Assembly: GCF_021608225.1 (NCBI RefSeq) | Contig: NZ_JAKIJS010000001.1 | Location: 2,728,001 to 2,792,000 of the forward strand | DNA: 64,000 bases | Origin: Pseudalkalibacillus berkeleyi | GTDB taxonomy: Bacteria > Bacillota > Bacilli > Bacillales > Fictibacillaceae | Reading direction: 5' to 3' | Shown here: piece by piece, positions 33,231 to 44,460 of the stretch | Position numbering within the stretch: position 1 is the first letter of the stretch | How the letters are laid out: every line of letters begins with the position of its first letter | Made by a program: the position numbers and the translations under genes | Notes under the pieces: model-generated | The model's database searches: none | The model's input: only the letters and a program-made list of their open reading frames with translations | What the model was told of the DNA's origin: nothing

Positions 33231-33350
33231 TTAATTATCTAGAAAAATAAGGAATTATCTAGAAAAACAGAAAAATATCTAGAAAAATAAGGGATTATCT
33301 GGAAAAAATCAAATTTATCTCGAAAAACGCGAATTTATCTAGAATTCGAC
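33231..33350. repeat. Six tandem 20-bp TTATCTAGAAAAA repeats
   Basis: ATCT recurs at 33237, 33257, 33277, 33297, 33317 and 33337, exactly 20 bp apart, each unit carrying an A-tract. The rest of the 428-bp gap between tdk and rpmE has the rpmE terminator and AT-rich sequence with no gene. Confidence 0.9.
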
Positions 33351-33363
33351 CCCTTTAACAGAT

Positions 33364-33399
33364 AAAAAAACAGGCAAGAGGGCGATCCCCTGCCTGTTT
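33364..33399 (-). terminator. Rho-independent terminator of rpmE
   Basis: The stem AAACAGGCA / TGCCTGTTT with an inner GGG/CCC pair is followed on the minus strand by a T7 run. Confidence 0.93.
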
Positions 33400-33409
33400 A
33401 ATCAATACC

Positions 33410-33610
33410 TTATTTAAGGTTGTATTTTTTCTTAAAGCGATCAACACGTCCACCAGCGTCAGCAAACTTCTGACGTCCTGTGTAGAACGGATGACATTCA
33501 GAACAAATTTCAACGCGAATGTTTTCTTTAATTGAGCCTGTTTCAAATTCGTTCCCACAAGCACAAGTAACTTTCGCCGTTTTGTAATCCGGATGGATTG
33601 CTTGTTTCAT
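33410..33610 (-). CDS. rpmE: 50S ribosomal protein L31 (zinc-binding form)
   Basis: A 66-residue ribosomal protein. The start is the ATG at 33610 (MKQAIHPDY) with AAGGAG upstream, giving the standard length. Cysteines in CACG and CSEC form the zinc-binding set, so this is the C+ type, expected to be replaced by a zinc-free paralogue under zinc starvation. It lies between rho and tdk, as is usual. Confidence 0.97.
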   Translation of the reverse strand: MKQAIHPDYKTAKVTCACGNEFETGSIKENIRVEICSECHPFYTGRQKFADAGGRVDRFKKKYNLK

Positions 33611-33703
33611 TCCATTCATCTCCTTCTGCCCTGAACCCTTAAGGAACAGAGTTATTTGCACACATAGGGTAGTATATCAGTAATTGGAATAGATTTCAAC
33701 AAA

Positions 33704-34987
33704 CTATTTGACCGTCATTTTTTTCGACTGGCCACCAGAACGCTCTTTCTCGAACATCTGGAAAAATTCTTCGTTTGTCTTCGTTTTCTTAATTCGCTTC
33801 ATAAAGTGATCAACGAAATCGTAGGAGTCATCCATCGTCTTACGCATTGCCCATAAGTGCTCAAGATGCTCTTTGGCAATCAGCATTTCTTCTTTTCGTG
33901 TTCCAGATCGACGAATATCGATCGCAGGGAAAATACGACGTTCTGCTAGTTTACGATCCAAGTGAAGCTCCATATTACCTGTACCTTTGAACTCTTCATA
34001 AATGACATCGTCCATACGAGAGCCCGTTTCAACGAGTGCGGTTGCCAAAATCGTCAGACTACCTCCGTCCTCGATGTTACGCGCTGCACCGAAGAATCGT
34101 TTCGGCTTATGGAAAGCAGCAGGATCGATACCACCTGAAAGTGTACGACCACTTGGCGGAATGACAAGGTTATACGCTCGCGCTAAACGAGTGATACTAT
34201 CCATCAAGATAACGACATCTTTCTTATGCTCAACGAGACGCATTGCACGTTCAAGTACAAGTTCCGCTACTTTGATATGGTTTTCTGGAACTTCGTCAAA
34301 CGTAGAGCTGACAACATCACCTTGTACAGAACGTTCAATGTCGGTAACTTCCTCAGGACGCTCATCAATCAAGAGCACGATGAGCTCCGTTTCAGGGTTA
34401 TTCGTCGTTACACTATGTGCAATTTCCTTCAATAGCGTTGTCTTTCCCGCTTTTGGTGGCGCGACGATCAATCCACGTTGACCGAAGCCGACAGGTGAGA
34501 TCATATCCATGATTCTTGTTGAGACGTTTTTCGTAGACGTTTCTAACGTCATTTTCTGCTCAGGATAAAGAGGTGTCAACGCAGGGAAATGAACACGTTC
34601 CTTTGCCGTATCTGGATCTTCACCGTTAACCGCAGCAACATGTAACAATCCATAATAACGTTCATTTTCCTTAGGAGGACGAACTTTTCCTGATACTTTA
34701 TCTCCGTTTCTCAAATCAAAGCGTCTGATTTGGGATGCAGAAATATAAATATCCTCTGAGCTCGGCGAGTAATTGATCGGACGTAAGAAGCCAAATCCTT
34801 CTGAAGAGATAACTTCTAAAACACCTTCCATGAAGGATAGATCTTCTTTCTCAGCCTGCGCCTTTAGAATCGCAAAAATCAATTCCCTTTTCGTCAGTTT
34901 ACTGTAGTATGAAATTTTCAGTTCTTTGGCTCTCACATAGAGATCCTTTAGTTTCATATTTTCTAATTGTGATAAATTAAAGGACAT
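33704..34987 (-). CDS. rho: Transcription termination factor Rho
   Basis: A 427-residue hexameric RNA helicase that ends transcription. It has an N-terminal Rho-N domain, a cold-shock-like RNA-binding domain (GFGFLRP near residue 65) and an ATPase core with Walker A (APPKAGKT, 176-183). The ATG at 34987 gives exactly the B. subtilis length. An ATG at 35008 lacks a ribosome site. Confidence 0.96.
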   Translation of the reverse strand: MSFNLSQLENMKLKDLYVRAKELKISYYSKLTKRELIFAILKAQAEKEDLSFMEGVLEVISSEGFGFLRPINYSPSSEDIYISASQIRRFDLRNGDKVSGKVRPPKENERYYGLLHVAAVNGEDPDTAKERVHFPALTPLYPEQKMTLETSTKNVSTRIMDMISPVGFGQRGLIVAPPKAGKTTLLKEIAHSVTTNNPETELIVLLIDERPEEVTDIERSVQGDVVSSTFDEVPENHIKVAELVLERAMRLVEHKKDVVILMDSITRLARAYNLVIPPSGRTLSGGIDPAAFHKPKRFFGAARNIEDGGSLTILATALVETGSRMDDVIYEEFKGTGNMELHLDRKLAERRIFPAIDIRRSGTRKEEMLIAKEHLEHLWAMRKTMDDSYDFVDHFMKRIKKTKTNEEFFQMFEKERSGGQSKKMTVK

Positions 34988-35272
34988 AGTACACCACTTT
35001 TCATGCATATTTAAATAAATTCATTTATCTTTTCTTCTTTAGATGTGTAAGTTTGGATCGCTCGTCTATGGGACAAACCTTGGAAGGAATGAAACGTATC
35101 AGAAGTGTATTATAAAAAGAAGTTTTCATAGATTGTAGCATTATGAACCTATCGTTACCTTTATTTTACCCAAAATATACACCAATAATCAAGAAAAGCC
35201 TAAGTGCCTAGTTCAGATGCGATAAAAAAGATTGGTCATTCGCACCTAAGAATTGAGCTAGACAATAGAAAT

Positions 35273-35304
35273 CACAATGCCGTTTTAATCAAAACAGCAT
35301 TGTG
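35273..35304 (-). terminator. Terminator of glpX
   Basis: The stem CACAATGC-c-GTTTT pairs with AAAAC-a-GCATTGTG around a four-base loop, just after the glpX stop. The downstream minus-strand sequence is only moderately T-rich. The remaining gap to rho (35009-35272) shows no gene. Confidence 0.75.
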
Positions 35305-35314
35305 CCTTCATGTT

Positions 35315-36283
35315 CTATGGTTTTATGACAAGATTAGGCTTTTTCTTCAAGCTGTGTTTTCCGTCAATGAAACGGACTGTTCCAGACTTCGCTCGCATGA
35401 CGACCGATTGAGTCGTTCCTGAAGCTCCCTTGAAACGAACCCCTTTCAACAGCTCACCGTCCGTAACGCCAGTTGCTGCAAAAATTGCATCGTCACCTTT
35501 AACGATATCATCCATGTAAAGGACGCGTTCGATGTCATCGATGCCCATTTCTTTACAACGTGCTAGTTCCTCATCCGTTTGTGGTAACAGCTTACCTTGA
35601 AGCTCTCCACCTAAACATTTCAATGCTACGGCTGCGATCACACCTTCTGGAGCGCCCCCGCTGCCAAGAAGAATGTCGACACCTGTATCATCAAATGCTG
35701 TATTGATCGCTGCGGCAACGTCACCGTCTTGAATGAGCTTGATTCGTGCGCCTGCTTCACGTACTTCATCGATGATTTTCTGATGGCGTTCACGGTTTAA
35801 GATAACCGCCACAACATCTTCTACATCTTTATTCTTTGCAGCCGCAACGGCTTTCAAGTTGTCCGTGACTGAAGCGTTAATGTCAACTTTCCCAACTGCT
35901 TCTGGTCCAACTGCAATTTTATCCATATACATATCTGGTGCGTGTAAAAGATTGCCTTCATCCGCAATCGCGAGTACCGCAAGTGCGTTCCATGTTCCGT
36001 TCGCAACGATATTCGTACCTTCAAGAGGGTCAACAGCAACATCAACACTTGGACCAACGCCTGTTCCAAGGTTTTCACCGATATAAAGCATCGGTGCTTC
36101 GTCCATTTCTCCCTCTCCAATGACAACCTTTCCTTTCATCGGAACTGTGTCAAATACATCTCTCATTGCGGAAGTAGCAGCATCATCCGCTTCTTCCTTA
36201 CAACCTCTCCCCATCCAGCGTGCAGAAGCTAAAGCCGCTGCTTCTGTGACACGGACGAGCTCCATAGATAAACTTCTCTCCAT
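35315..36283 (-). CDS. glpX: Fructose-1,6-bisphosphatase class II
   Basis: A 322-residue GlpX-type phosphatase of gluconeogenesis. Metal-binding segments include [17 protein letters not shown] near residues 55-71 and the DPLEGTN motif near 86. It forms part of a conserved Bacillus cluster with murZ, transaldolase and fbaA. The ATG follows GGGGGAATT. Confidence 0.95.
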   Translation of the reverse strand: MERSLSMELVRVTEAAALASARWMGRGCKEEADDAATSAMRDVFDTVPMKGKVVIGEGEMDEAPMLYIGENLGTGVGPSVDVAVDPLEGTNIVANGTWNALAVLAIADEGNLLHAPDMYMDKIAVGPEAVGKVDINASVTDNLKAVAAAKNKDVEDVVAVILNRERHQKIIDEVREAGARIKLIQDGDVAAAINTAFDDTGVDILLGSGGAPEGVIAAVALKCLGGELQGKLLPQTDEELARCKEMGIDDIERVLYMDDIVKGDDAIFAATGVTDGELLKGVRFKGASGTTQSVVMRAKSGTVRFIDGKHSLKKKPNLVIKP

Positions 36284-36353
36284 ACCAATTCCCCCTAGAA
36301 AAACCCTATAATTAAATGCATTTATTTTTTCGAAAAAATACCAAACGGACCTG

Positions 36354-37640
36354 TTAAGACTGGTTTACTTCATCCAACTCTTCAACATCAAAATTCTCGC
36401 GCCATACTTTGGCTCCTAATCCTTGAAGCTTTTCAACGAGATTTTCATAGCCACGATCGATATGTTCAATGTTCGTAATTTCAGTGATTCCTTGCGACAT
36501 TAATCCAGCGACAACGAGCGAAGCACCGGCTCTAAGGTCAGTTGCTTTCACTTTTGCTCCTTCTAGAGGCGTTGGTCCGTTAATGATCGCTGAACGTCCT
36601 TCAACTTTTACATTAGCGCCCATACGTCTTAACTCATCAATATGCTTAAAACGGGAGCTGTAAATCGTGTCCGTGACGATACTTGTACCTTCCGTACTCG
36701 TCAGAAGTGCTGTAAACGGTTGTTGCAAGTCGGTTGCAAACCCAGGATAAACGAGTGTTTTCACATCAACTCCGTTAAGCTCACGGTCTCGTTTCACGAA
36801 AACGGAATCGTCAGACTCCTCTATATGAATGCCCATTTCCCGAAGCTTAGCAATCAATGATTCTAAGTGGAGTGGAATCACATTATCAATCGTAACACCA
36901 TTCCCCATTGCTGCAGCCAAGATCATATACGTGCCTGCTTCAATTCGGTCAGGAATGATAGAGTGACGGCAACCGTGTAACGAGTCAACACCATCAATTC
37001 GAATGACATCTGTACCTGCACCTTTTATGCGCGCACCCATACTTGATAGAAGTGTCGCAACATCGATGATTTCCGGTTCTTTTGCAGCATTTTCGATAAT
37101 TGTTCGACCTTTTGCCCTAACGGCCGCCAGCATGATGTTAATGGTCGCACCAACACTTACTACATCCAAGTAGATTCGTGCACCGACAAGCTCATCTGCT
37201 CGCAAATAAATCGCACCTTGTTCATTCGTTACGGTTGCACCTAGTGCTTGGAAACCTTTTATATGTTGATCAATTGGTCTTGGTCCTAAATTACATCCAC
37301 CAGGAAGACCGATGACCGCTTTTTTGAAACGACCGAGCATCGCACCCATCAGGTAATAGGAGGCTCTTAACTTTTTAACTTTACCGTTCGGTAGCGGCAT
37401 AGAAATCATATTTTCAGGATTCACAATAAGTGAATTGCCTTCTAAGCTCGCTTCCCCACCGATGTCTTCTAGTAAGTCACGTAAAAGTCCTACATCTGAG
37501 ATGTTCGGGAGATGGTCGATCGTTACGGTTGAATCAGCCAAAATCGCAGCCGGAATAAGCGCGACCGCGCTGTTCTTCGCACCACTGATTTGTACCGTTC
37601 CTTCTAAGGGATGTCCACCCTCGATCATTAATTTCTCCAT
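36354..37640 (-). CDS. murZ: UDP-N-acetylglucosamine 1-carboxyvinyltransferase
   Basis: The 428-residue first committed enzyme of peptidoglycan synthesis, which transfers enolpyruvate to UDP-GlcNAc. Active-site Cys116 in [11 protein letters not shown] is the fosfomycin target, and Lys22-Asn23 lie in the AKNS motif. Low-GC Gram-positives have two paralogues; position between glpX and the transaldolase identifies this as the MurZ (MurAB) copy. Confidence 0.95.
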   Translation of the reverse strand: MEKLMIEGGHPLEGTVQISGAKNSAVALIPAAILADSTVTIDHLPNISDVGLLRDLLEDIGGEASLEGNSLIVNPENMISMPLPNGKVKKLRASYYLMGAMLGRFKKAVIGLPGGCNLGPRPIDQHIKGFQALGATVTNEQGAIYLRADELVGARIYLDVVSVGATINIMLAAVRAKGRTIIENAAKEPEIIDVATLLSSMGARIKGAGTDVIRIDGVDSLHGCRHSIIPDRIEAGTYMILAAAMGNGVTIDNVIPLHLESLIAKLREMGIHIEESDDSVFVKRDRELNGVDVKTLVYPGFATDLQQPFTALLTSTEGTSIVTDTIYSSRFKHIDELRRMGANVKVEGRSAIINGPTPLEGAKVKATDLRAGASLVVAGLMSQGITEITNIEHIDRGYENLVEKLQGLGAKVWRENFDVEELDEVNQS

Positions 37641-37847
37641 TGCTTTCTCCCTTCTTCATTAACAAATTCAAGAAGTTATCACACGTCTAAAGTTAGTGTA
37701 AGCAAATCTAAAGATTTCATCCAATTTTTTCCTTAAAATTAGACTCTGTCATTTTTGAATGTTGATTTTACGAAATTTCCTCTGTCGTAAATTCCGCTTC
37801 AATCAAGCTTCGTCTAATAAAGCAAGGAATTAGATAAATATCTAATT

Positions 37848-38492
37848 TTATTTCTGACTCTTGTTCCAATCGGCCAAGAACTTTTCAATTCCTTGGTCTG
37901 TTAAAGGATGGTTCATTAATTGAGTTAGAACTTTCGATGGAATCGTCGCAATGTGCGCACCACGAAGTGCTGCTTCCGTTACGTGAATCGGGTTACGGAT
38001 TGATGCAGCAATGATTTGTGATTTAATACGATGTACATTGAAAATTTCTGCGATTTCAGAAATCAACGAAAGGCCATCTTGCCCAATGTCATCAAGTCGT
38101 CCAAGGAATGGTGATACGTATGTAGCACCTGCACGAGCCGCTAACAATGCTTGGTTCGCTGAGAAAATAAGCGTCACATTTGTTTTGATGCCAAGCTCAG
38201 TGAATGTCTTTACTGCCTTTAATCCGTCTTTCGTCATTGGCACTTTAACCGTGATGTTAGGAGCAATTGCTGCAAGCTCTTTACCTTCTTCGATCATTTC
38301 TTCGTACTTCAATCCAATGACTTCTGCACTGACCGATTCAGATACGAGTGATGTAATTTCACGTAAGCGCTCATGAAAATCAACACCTTCCTTCGCTACT
38401 AATGAAGGGTTCGTTGTTACACCGCCTAAAATACCAAGCTCATGAGCTTCACGAATTTCATCTATATTTGCTGTATCAATAAAAAATTTCAT
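37848..38492 (-). CDS. tal: Transaldolase / fructose-6-phosphate aldolase family
   Basis: A 214-residue short transaldolase of the MipB/TalC class (YwjH in B. subtilis). The Schiff-base Lys lies in ITVKVPMT near residue 84, with [11 protein letters not shown] following. It acts in the non-oxidative pentose phosphate pathway next to glpX and fbaA. Distinguishing transaldolase from fructose-6-phosphate aldolase activity needs biochemistry. Confidence 0.92.
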   Translation of the reverse strand: MKFFIDTANIDEIREAHELGILGGVTTNPSLVAKEGVDFHERLREITSLVSESVSAEVIGLKYEEMIEEGKELAAIAPNITVKVPMTKDGLKAVKTFTELGIKTNVTLIFSANQALLAARAGATYVSPFLGRLDDIGQDGLSLISEIAEIFNVHRIKSQIIAASIRNPIHVTEAALRGAHIATIPSKVLTQLMNHPLTDQGIEKFLADWNKSQK

Positions 38493-38610
38493 TTGGTCTA
38501 CACTCCTTATGTTTTAAAACGTTCGTTTGTATTTGTAAATATTAGTGGGTTTTCTGGTATTAGGAGGGGAATATGCTGCGAAAGTTAGTTTCGTTGTTAA
38601 TATGAAGTGC

Positions 38611-38638
38611 AAAGGAAACCGATAGTACGGTTTCCTTT
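38611..38638 (-). terminator. Terminator of fbaA
   Basis: A perfect 11-bp stem (AAAGGAAACCG with CGGTTTCCTTT) and a six-base loop lie 20 bases after the fbaA stop. The 3' arm ends in TTT but no longer T-run follows. Confidence 0.65.
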
Positions 38639-38657
38639 AACACCTTATTATTAATGA

Positions 38658-39521
38658 TTACGCTTTGTTTGAAGAACCAAATTCACGCATTTTACCTTTA
38701 ACTGTTTCTTTAATGGCTTCGCGTGCAGGCCCTAAGTATTTACGTGGGTCGTAAAGTTCAGGCTTTTCAGCAAGTACTTCTCTTACAGCTTTAGAAGCTG
38801 AAATTTGGCTTTCAGTGTTGACGTTTATCTTTGCATGTCCAAAAGTAATGGCTTTCTTAACATCCTTTGTAGGGATACCTGTTCCACCGTGAAGGACAAG
38901 TGGTACACCAGTCAATTCACTGATTTCCTGCATACGATCGAAACCTAGATTTGGTTCACCTTTATACGGTCCGTGTACAGATCCTAGTGCAGGAGCAAAG
39001 CAATCAACACCCGTTTCACGAATCAATTGGTCACACTCAGATGGAATCGCATAAGCTGCTTCAGCATCGTCAACGATTACATCATCTTCTTGTCCACCAA
39101 TACGTCCAAGCTCGGCTTCAACTGATACGCCAACAGCGTGAGCAACTTCTACAACTTTTTTCGTAAGCGCAATGTTCTCTTCTAGTGGATAATGAGAGCC
39201 ATCGATCATAACAGAAGTGAAACCAGCATTGATCGCTTGCACACACTTCTCAAAGCTTGAACCGTGGTCTAAGTGAATCGCAACTGGGACAGTAACGTTG
39301 TACTCTTCCATTAGAGACTCAACAAGGTTTACCACTGTCTTGAATCCACCCATATAGCGTGCAGCACCTTCAGATACACCACAGATTAATGGTGACTTCT
39401 CTTCTTCTGCAGCTTGAAGAATCGCTTGTGTAAATTCCATGTTATTCAAGTTATATTGACCAACTGCGTAATTTTCCGCCTTGGCTTTTTCGAGCATTTC
39501 CTTCATTGAAACTAAAGGCAT
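38658..39521 (-). CDS. fbaA: Fructose-bisphosphate aldolase class II
   Basis: A 287-residue zinc-dependent aldolase of glycolysis and gluconeogenesis. Zinc-binding and catalytic residues are seen in [11 protein letters not shown] near residue 80 and LHGGTGIP near 208. The ATG at 39521 ([10 protein letters not shown]) follows AAGGAGG. The frame is open 39 codons further upstream, but that part overlaps the leader and is not protein-like. Confidence 0.96.
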   Translation of the reverse strand: MPLVSMKEMLEKAKAENYAVGQYNLNNMEFTQAILQAAEEEKSPLICGVSEGAARYMGGFKTVVNLVESLMEEYNVTVPVAIHLDHGSSFEKCVQAINAGFTSVMIDGSHYPLEENIALTKKVVEVAHAVGVSVEAELGRIGGQEDDVIVDDAEAAYAIPSECDQLIRETGVDCFAPALGSVHGPYKGEPNLGFDRMQEISELTGVPLVLHGGTGIPTKDVKKAITFGHAKINVNTESQISASKAVREVLAEKPELYDPRKYLGPAREAIKETVKGKMREFGSSNKA

Positions 39522-39623
39522 TGACAATTTCCTCCTTGTGCGGGCTTTTGCCCATATATTCATTCTAAGATTGACGAGCATTTCGCCATTCTTATTAAAG
39601 ACGCTTTTCGTACAATAAAAACA

Positions 39624-39629
39624 ATTATA
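39624..39629 (-). promoter_or_regulatory. Extended -10 promoter of fbaA
   Basis: TATAAT preceded by TGC on the minus strand, about 100 bp before fbaA. The -35 region is poor, as is common with a TGn extension. Confidence 0.5.
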
Positions 39630-39668
39630 GCATATCAATTTTGACTAGAATCCGCAATCCGTACGCAA

Positions 39669-39787
39669 GAAAAGCGGAATCGCCTTGCACAGGTGCGTGG
39701 AGCGCTGGAGGTTCCTCGTAATAACACGCTTTTAGTGTTGTAAGAGGAATCGAAGCGACCTCGAGCACCTAGGCGATGCAGCTAGAC
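39669..39787. repeat. Imperfect palindromic intergenic element, copy 1
   Basis: Starts AAGCGGAATCGCCTTGC and ends CACCTAGGCGATGCAGCTAGAC. The two ends pair as GCCT/AGGC, with inner AGGTTCCTC and AACAC/GTGTT stems. This type of element is a recurring sight in Bacillaceae intergenic regions. It lies between fbaA and spo0F in a 511-bp gap without genes. Confidence 0.7.
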
Positions 39788-39791
39788 ATCA

Positions 39792-39895
39792 AAAAAAGCG
39801 GAATCGTCCATTCTAGCTCTGATGGTCACTGGAAGTCTCATGAGGAGGCCGTTGCCGCCGTAAGAGGTCTAAAGTGATCCTAGGAGCTTAGCACA
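39792..39895. repeat. Imperfect palindromic intergenic element, copy 2
   Basis: A second, diverged copy beginning AAAGCGGAATCGTCC directly follows copy 1 in the same orientation and ends near CCTAGGAGCTTAGC. Confidence 0.55.
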
Positions 39896-40032
39896 TACGT
39901 TTCATTACATACAAAAATAAAGGTGATTCCATGAAACGCTGATTCCTCATACTCGATATCTTAATCAGAGTATGTGAGAAGTTAGCCTTTTTATTTGGAA
40001 TCAACCCCTATTATCTGCGAACTTTCATCCAA

Positions 40033-40401
40033 TTATGAGCGAATTGGTAAATTATTCTTAACGACTTCGCGAATTTCATCAATATCAAAAGGTTTTGCAA
40101 AGTGTGTGATGGCACCTAATTCCATCGCTTCGTGAATCATATCAAGTTCACCGTAAGCCGTCATAATAATGACCCCTACTTCTTGATCAATTTTCTTCAC
40201 TCTTCGCAAAATCTCCAAACCATCCATACCTGGAATTTTCATATCAAGGATCAGCAGGTCAGGCTGTTCATTTTTTACTATTGAAAGAGCTTGAACGCCA
40301 TTGGCAGCTTGAAATGTTTTGTACCCTTCTTTTTTAAAGATTTCATTAAGAAGGATTCTTATTCCGTATTGGTCATCTACAATAAGAATTTTACCTTTCA
40401 T
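40033..40401 (-). CDS. spo0F: Sporulation phosphorelay response regulator Spo0F
   Basis: A 122-residue single-domain response regulator that accepts phosphate from sporulation kinases and passes it to Spo0B. The acidic pocket Asp9-Asp10, phospho-acceptor Asp53 ([11 protein letters not shown]) and Lys in [11 protein letters not shown] are all present, and the sequence is close to B. subtilis Spo0F throughout. Its promoter region has SigH and Spo0A-type signals. Confidence 0.98.
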   Translation of the reverse strand: MKGKILIVDDQYGIRILLNEIFKKEGYKTFQAANGVQALSIVKNEQPDLLILDMKIPGMDGLEILRRVKKIDQEVGVIIMTAYGELDMIHEAMELGAITHFAKPFDIDEIREVVKNNLPIRS

Positions 40402-40461
40402 TCCATTATCACACCCTAGTTTTCTTTGTTGTTGTACCCCTAGTACTATTATCTCTTTACA

Positions 40462-40490
40462 TATTTCGCTTTACATTTCATAACTCCTGC
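40462..40490 (-). promoter_or_regulatory. SigH-like promoter of spo0F
   Basis: On the minus strand GCAGGAGTT (40482-40490), an 11-bp spacer and AGCGAAATA (40462-40470) resemble the SigH consensus. SigH control of spo0F is established in B. subtilis. Confidence 0.5.
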
Positions 40491-40493
40491 TTT

Positions 40494-40500
40494 ATCGTCA
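40494..40500 (-). promoter_or_regulatory. Spo0A box candidate upstream of spo0F
   Basis: TGACGAT on the minus strand matches the 0A-box core TGNCGAA at six of seven positions and sits a few bases upstream of the SigH -35 element, a plausible activating site. Confidence 0.4.
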
Positions 40501-40570
40501 AAATCTACCATTTCATCTCACGTTTTATTGTTTTCTGCCGACACGTTATACTAATTTGGAGGTGATCGAA

Positions 40571-41092
40571 ATGTTGAAAATTTTTACAACCCAATTGTTC
40601 GGTGTGTTCCGTAAAATACAAGAACAAGAAGAGGATCGTATAGAGGATTGTGGTAGATTGCTCGCCCAGACGATTATAGGCGACGGTACAATCTATATTA
40701 AAGGGTTCGACGAAATGGACGCAATCGCAGGCGTCATAATGAATAGTAATGAAAAATTACCATCCATTCAACGTTATCACGAAAAAGTAGAGCTCGAGCC
40801 AGAAGATTGCTTGCTCATTTTTGCAAGGACGGCTGATGATGAAAGATTGCAACGACTAGTCGAGGCTACGCACTCATGTGGCACGTCCGTTTTAACAATC
40901 GGAGCTGTTGAAGAAGATCAACCTTCAAAAAATGAAGAATTTCATATAGATATGAAAATAATTTATGGACTCGTTCCTGATGATGAAGGCAAACGGGTTG
41001 GTTATCCGCCTTTCATGTGTGCCCTATATGTGTACTACGCACTGTTCTTCACTGTCTCGGAAATGCTTGAAGAATACGAAATCGAAAGATAA
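40571..41092 (+). CDS. ywjG: DUF2529 protein (YwjG-like)
   Basis: A 173-residue protein of the DUF2529 family, whose sugar-isomerase-like (SIS) fold is suggested by GDGTIYIKG near residue 39 and the CLLIFARTADDERL segment near 85. Function is unknown. It lies between spo0F and pyrG, as in B. subtilis, and is divergent from spo0F. The ATG at 40571 follows TTGGAGGTG; the upstream TTG at 40556 precedes that site. Confidence 0.85.
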   Translation: MLKIFTTQLFGVFRKIQEQEEDRIEDCGRLLAQTIIGDGTIYIKGFDEMDAIAGVIMNSNEKLPSIQRYHEKVELEPEDCLLIFARTADDERLQRLVEATHSCGTSVLTIGAVEEDQPSKNEEFHIDMKIIYGLVPDDEGKRVGYPPFMCALYVYYALFFTVSEMLEEYEIER

Positions 41093-41188
41093 GCTCTACT
41101 GGGTAATTTTAATATTGTTAAATTTTTTGGTTTTTTTTAATATGTTAGAAGGATTTATGTAAAAAGATGGAGAATCTTAGATTAAAGC

Positions 41189-41207
41189 GTGACAAAAGTC
41201 ACTCTTT
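41189..41207 (+). terminator. Possible weak terminator of ywjG
   Basis: GTGAC-AAAA-GTCAC followed by TCTTTT on the plus strand. The stem has only five pairs. Confidence 0.35.
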
Positions 41208-41380
41208 TCCGCCTTAACCCACTACAGTCCTCCTATAACCCCTCAAAATGATTCAGAGTCTACCTACCCCTTCTCCAAACTCTGATAAAGATTAATTTTA
41301 CAGAAGATGACCCGTTTTGATACTTCGTCAAGACTGTAGTCGGGACCACGTACATAAGTGGATCGTAAGGACCTTCTCAG

Positions 41381-41420
41381 GTTATGTGCATTTCGGAACC
41401 AGCGCCGAAATGTGCATAGC
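41381..41420 (+). other. Strand-specific RNA hairpin candidate
   Basis: A 16-bp stem with an eight-base loop around GCATTTCGG / CCGAAATG. Three of its pairs are G-U if the plus strand is transcribed but would be A-C mismatches on the minus strand, so structure is favoured in plus-strand RNA (read-through from ywjG). Confidence 0.45.
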
Positions 41421-41444
41421 CTGTTTTGGTGTCCATAATATGCA

Positions 41445-41570
41445 ATGATCGATAAATATCGAGTTTTGATCGATAAAATCGGAGTTTTGATCGATAAATC
41501 CCGAGTTTTGATCGATAAATTCCGAGTTTTGCACGATAAATTCCGAGTTTTGCACGATAAACGTTTTTCA
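41445..41570. repeat. Six tandem 21-bp CGATAAA repeats
   Basis: CGATAAA starts at 41450, 41471, 41492, 41513, 41534 and 41555, exactly 21 bp apart, with GAGTTTTGATCGATAAAT-type units. Because 21 is a multiple of three, spurious open frames appear on both strands. The array is in the 527-bp gap between convergent ywjG and pyrG. Confidence 0.92.
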
Positions 41571-41575
41571 CATAA

Positions 41576-41608
41576 AGAAAAAGCTGATCGAAAATTTCCG
41601 ATCAGCTT
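41576..41608 (-). terminator. Rho-independent terminator of pyrG
   Basis: A perfect 10-bp stem (AAGCTGATCG with CGATCAGCTT), an eight-base loop and a short T-run on the minus strand, 12 bases after the pyrG stop. Confidence 0.88.
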
Positions 41609-41619
41609 CATTTATCGTA

Positions 41620-43275
<1,656 letters not shown>

Positions 43276-43360
43276 TTAACAGTATGCCGAAATTATGGCG
43301 TATTAATAGTGAGGGTGGCTTAAAAGTTGGCTCCGTTATTTAGACCTTATTGAATCTCGC

Positions 43361-43560
43361 TATAGGGTACTCGCTTTCCGCGGGCGGTTCGGGAGCCTCC
43401 TGACTTGTAGAGGATGTACTTAGTTCTTAGTCAAACATCCTCAATGCTGAAATGGAGTCTCCCCTGACCCGCTTTTCCCGCAGGACAAGGAACACTTCGG
43501 CAGCGTTCCATCGCACGAAGAAAATGCGAATTTCATTTTCGAGGAGTCTCGTACCCATCG
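43361..43560. repeat. Large imperfect palindrome, CTTTCCGCGGGC family, copy 1
   Basis: GGGTAC at 43365-43370 pairs with GTACCC at 43551-43556. The arms carry TCGCTTTCCGCGGGCG and a CCGCTTTTCCCGCAGGA counterpart, plus GAGGAGTCTCGT at the right end. This copy is longer than its relatives at 44461 and 48018 because of an internal insertion or duplication. Confidence 0.7.
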
Positions 43561-43590
43561 CTGCAATCAATTCTAATCTAAAACTGAGTC

Positions 43591-43646
43591 AAAAAATAAA
43601 AAAGAACAAAAGCGACACGTATCCCGTTTGGGGGCGCTTTTGTTCT
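43591..43646 (-). terminator. Rho-independent terminator of rpoE
   Basis: A perfect 12-bp stem (AGAACAAAAGCG with CGCTTTTGTTCT) with a 20-base loop is followed on the minus strand by TTTTTATTTTTT. It lies about 95 bp after the rpoE stop. Confidence 0.88.
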
Positions 43647-43739
43647 GTGAGTATTGTATATTTGATTTCGTACATTTTAAGACTATAAGTAAAGCCCAAA
43701 AACGATTTTATCCTCTTAACATATAAAAGTCAAGGTCTA

Positions 43740-44258
43740 TTATTTTTCTTCCTCTTCATCATCAACGTCTTCGTCATCTGGTATATCTGTGTCGTCATCG
43801 TCCAGATCGTCATCCTCATCGTCATCGTCGAAATCGTCTTCCAATTCCTCATCGTCAAAGTCATCTTCAAGATCATCGAAATCGTCTTCTAAATCTTCCT
43901 CGAAGTCTTCGAAATCTTCCTCTTCTTCAGCAAGTTTAGCTTTTGATTTCTTTTTCGACTTTTTCTTCTTTGGTTTGATGGTTGATGCAAGTTCTTCATC
44001 ACTTGTTTCAACAGGGTACCAGACTTTAAGACCCCACTGATTATCACCCATACATACGAAACGTCCATCAACATTGATATCCGTGTAAAATTGAGCGATT
44101 CGTTGTTTTTGTTCAGCTGAACTCATGTTACGCATTTTCGCAACCTGACTTACCAATTCAGTGAATGGCGTCGGTTTCTTATTTTCTTGTAAAATATGAA
44201 ATGCGATCTCAATCATAGAAACTTCTTTCAATTCTTCCTTAGAATACGTATCGAGCAT
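43740..44258 (-). CDS. rpoE: DNA-directed RNA polymerase delta subunit
   Basis: A 172-residue delta subunit. The folded N-terminal domain (about residues 1-90) contains SMIEIAFHIL and WGLKVWYP. A very acidic tail of Asp and Glu (about 110-172) follows and displaces nucleic acid from RNA polymerase to increase recycling. Found only in Firmicutes. In B. subtilis it follows acdA; here icmF and regulators lie between. Confidence 0.96.
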   Translation of the reverse strand: MLDTYSKEELKEVSMIEIAFHILQENKKPTPFTELVSQVAKMRNMSSAEQKQRIAQFYTDINVDGRFVCMGDNQWGLKVWYPVETSDEELASTIKPKKKKSKKKSKAKLAEEEEDFEDFEEDLEDDFDDLEDDFDDEELEDDFDDDDEDDDLDDDDTDIPDDEDVDDEEEEK

Positions 44259-44460
44259 CTAAAGGCACGTCCTTTCTACTTATGAATCGATATCGTGAAA
44301 CAACCAATTTGGTTGCCTATACAATAAAGCGTTCGAGAGCACAAACAATAGCTCAAAAACACATATTTAACGTAATCATACCATCCATTATAAACAAATT
44401 CTCTTAAGATATGCTATAGCTGTGCATAATTTTTTCAAATTAGCTAAAAAATATTCGGTT

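Noticed and set aside
39522-39638. 39-residue N-terminal extension of fbaA
   Set aside because: The AAGGAGG site directly precedes the ATG at 39521 and the extension crosses the promoter-proximal leader.
41377-41571. Open frame coding for YRSKLGI-type heptad repeats
   Set aside because: It is produced by the 21-bp tandem repeat, which is a multiple of three; open frames arise on both strands and no ribosome site is seen.
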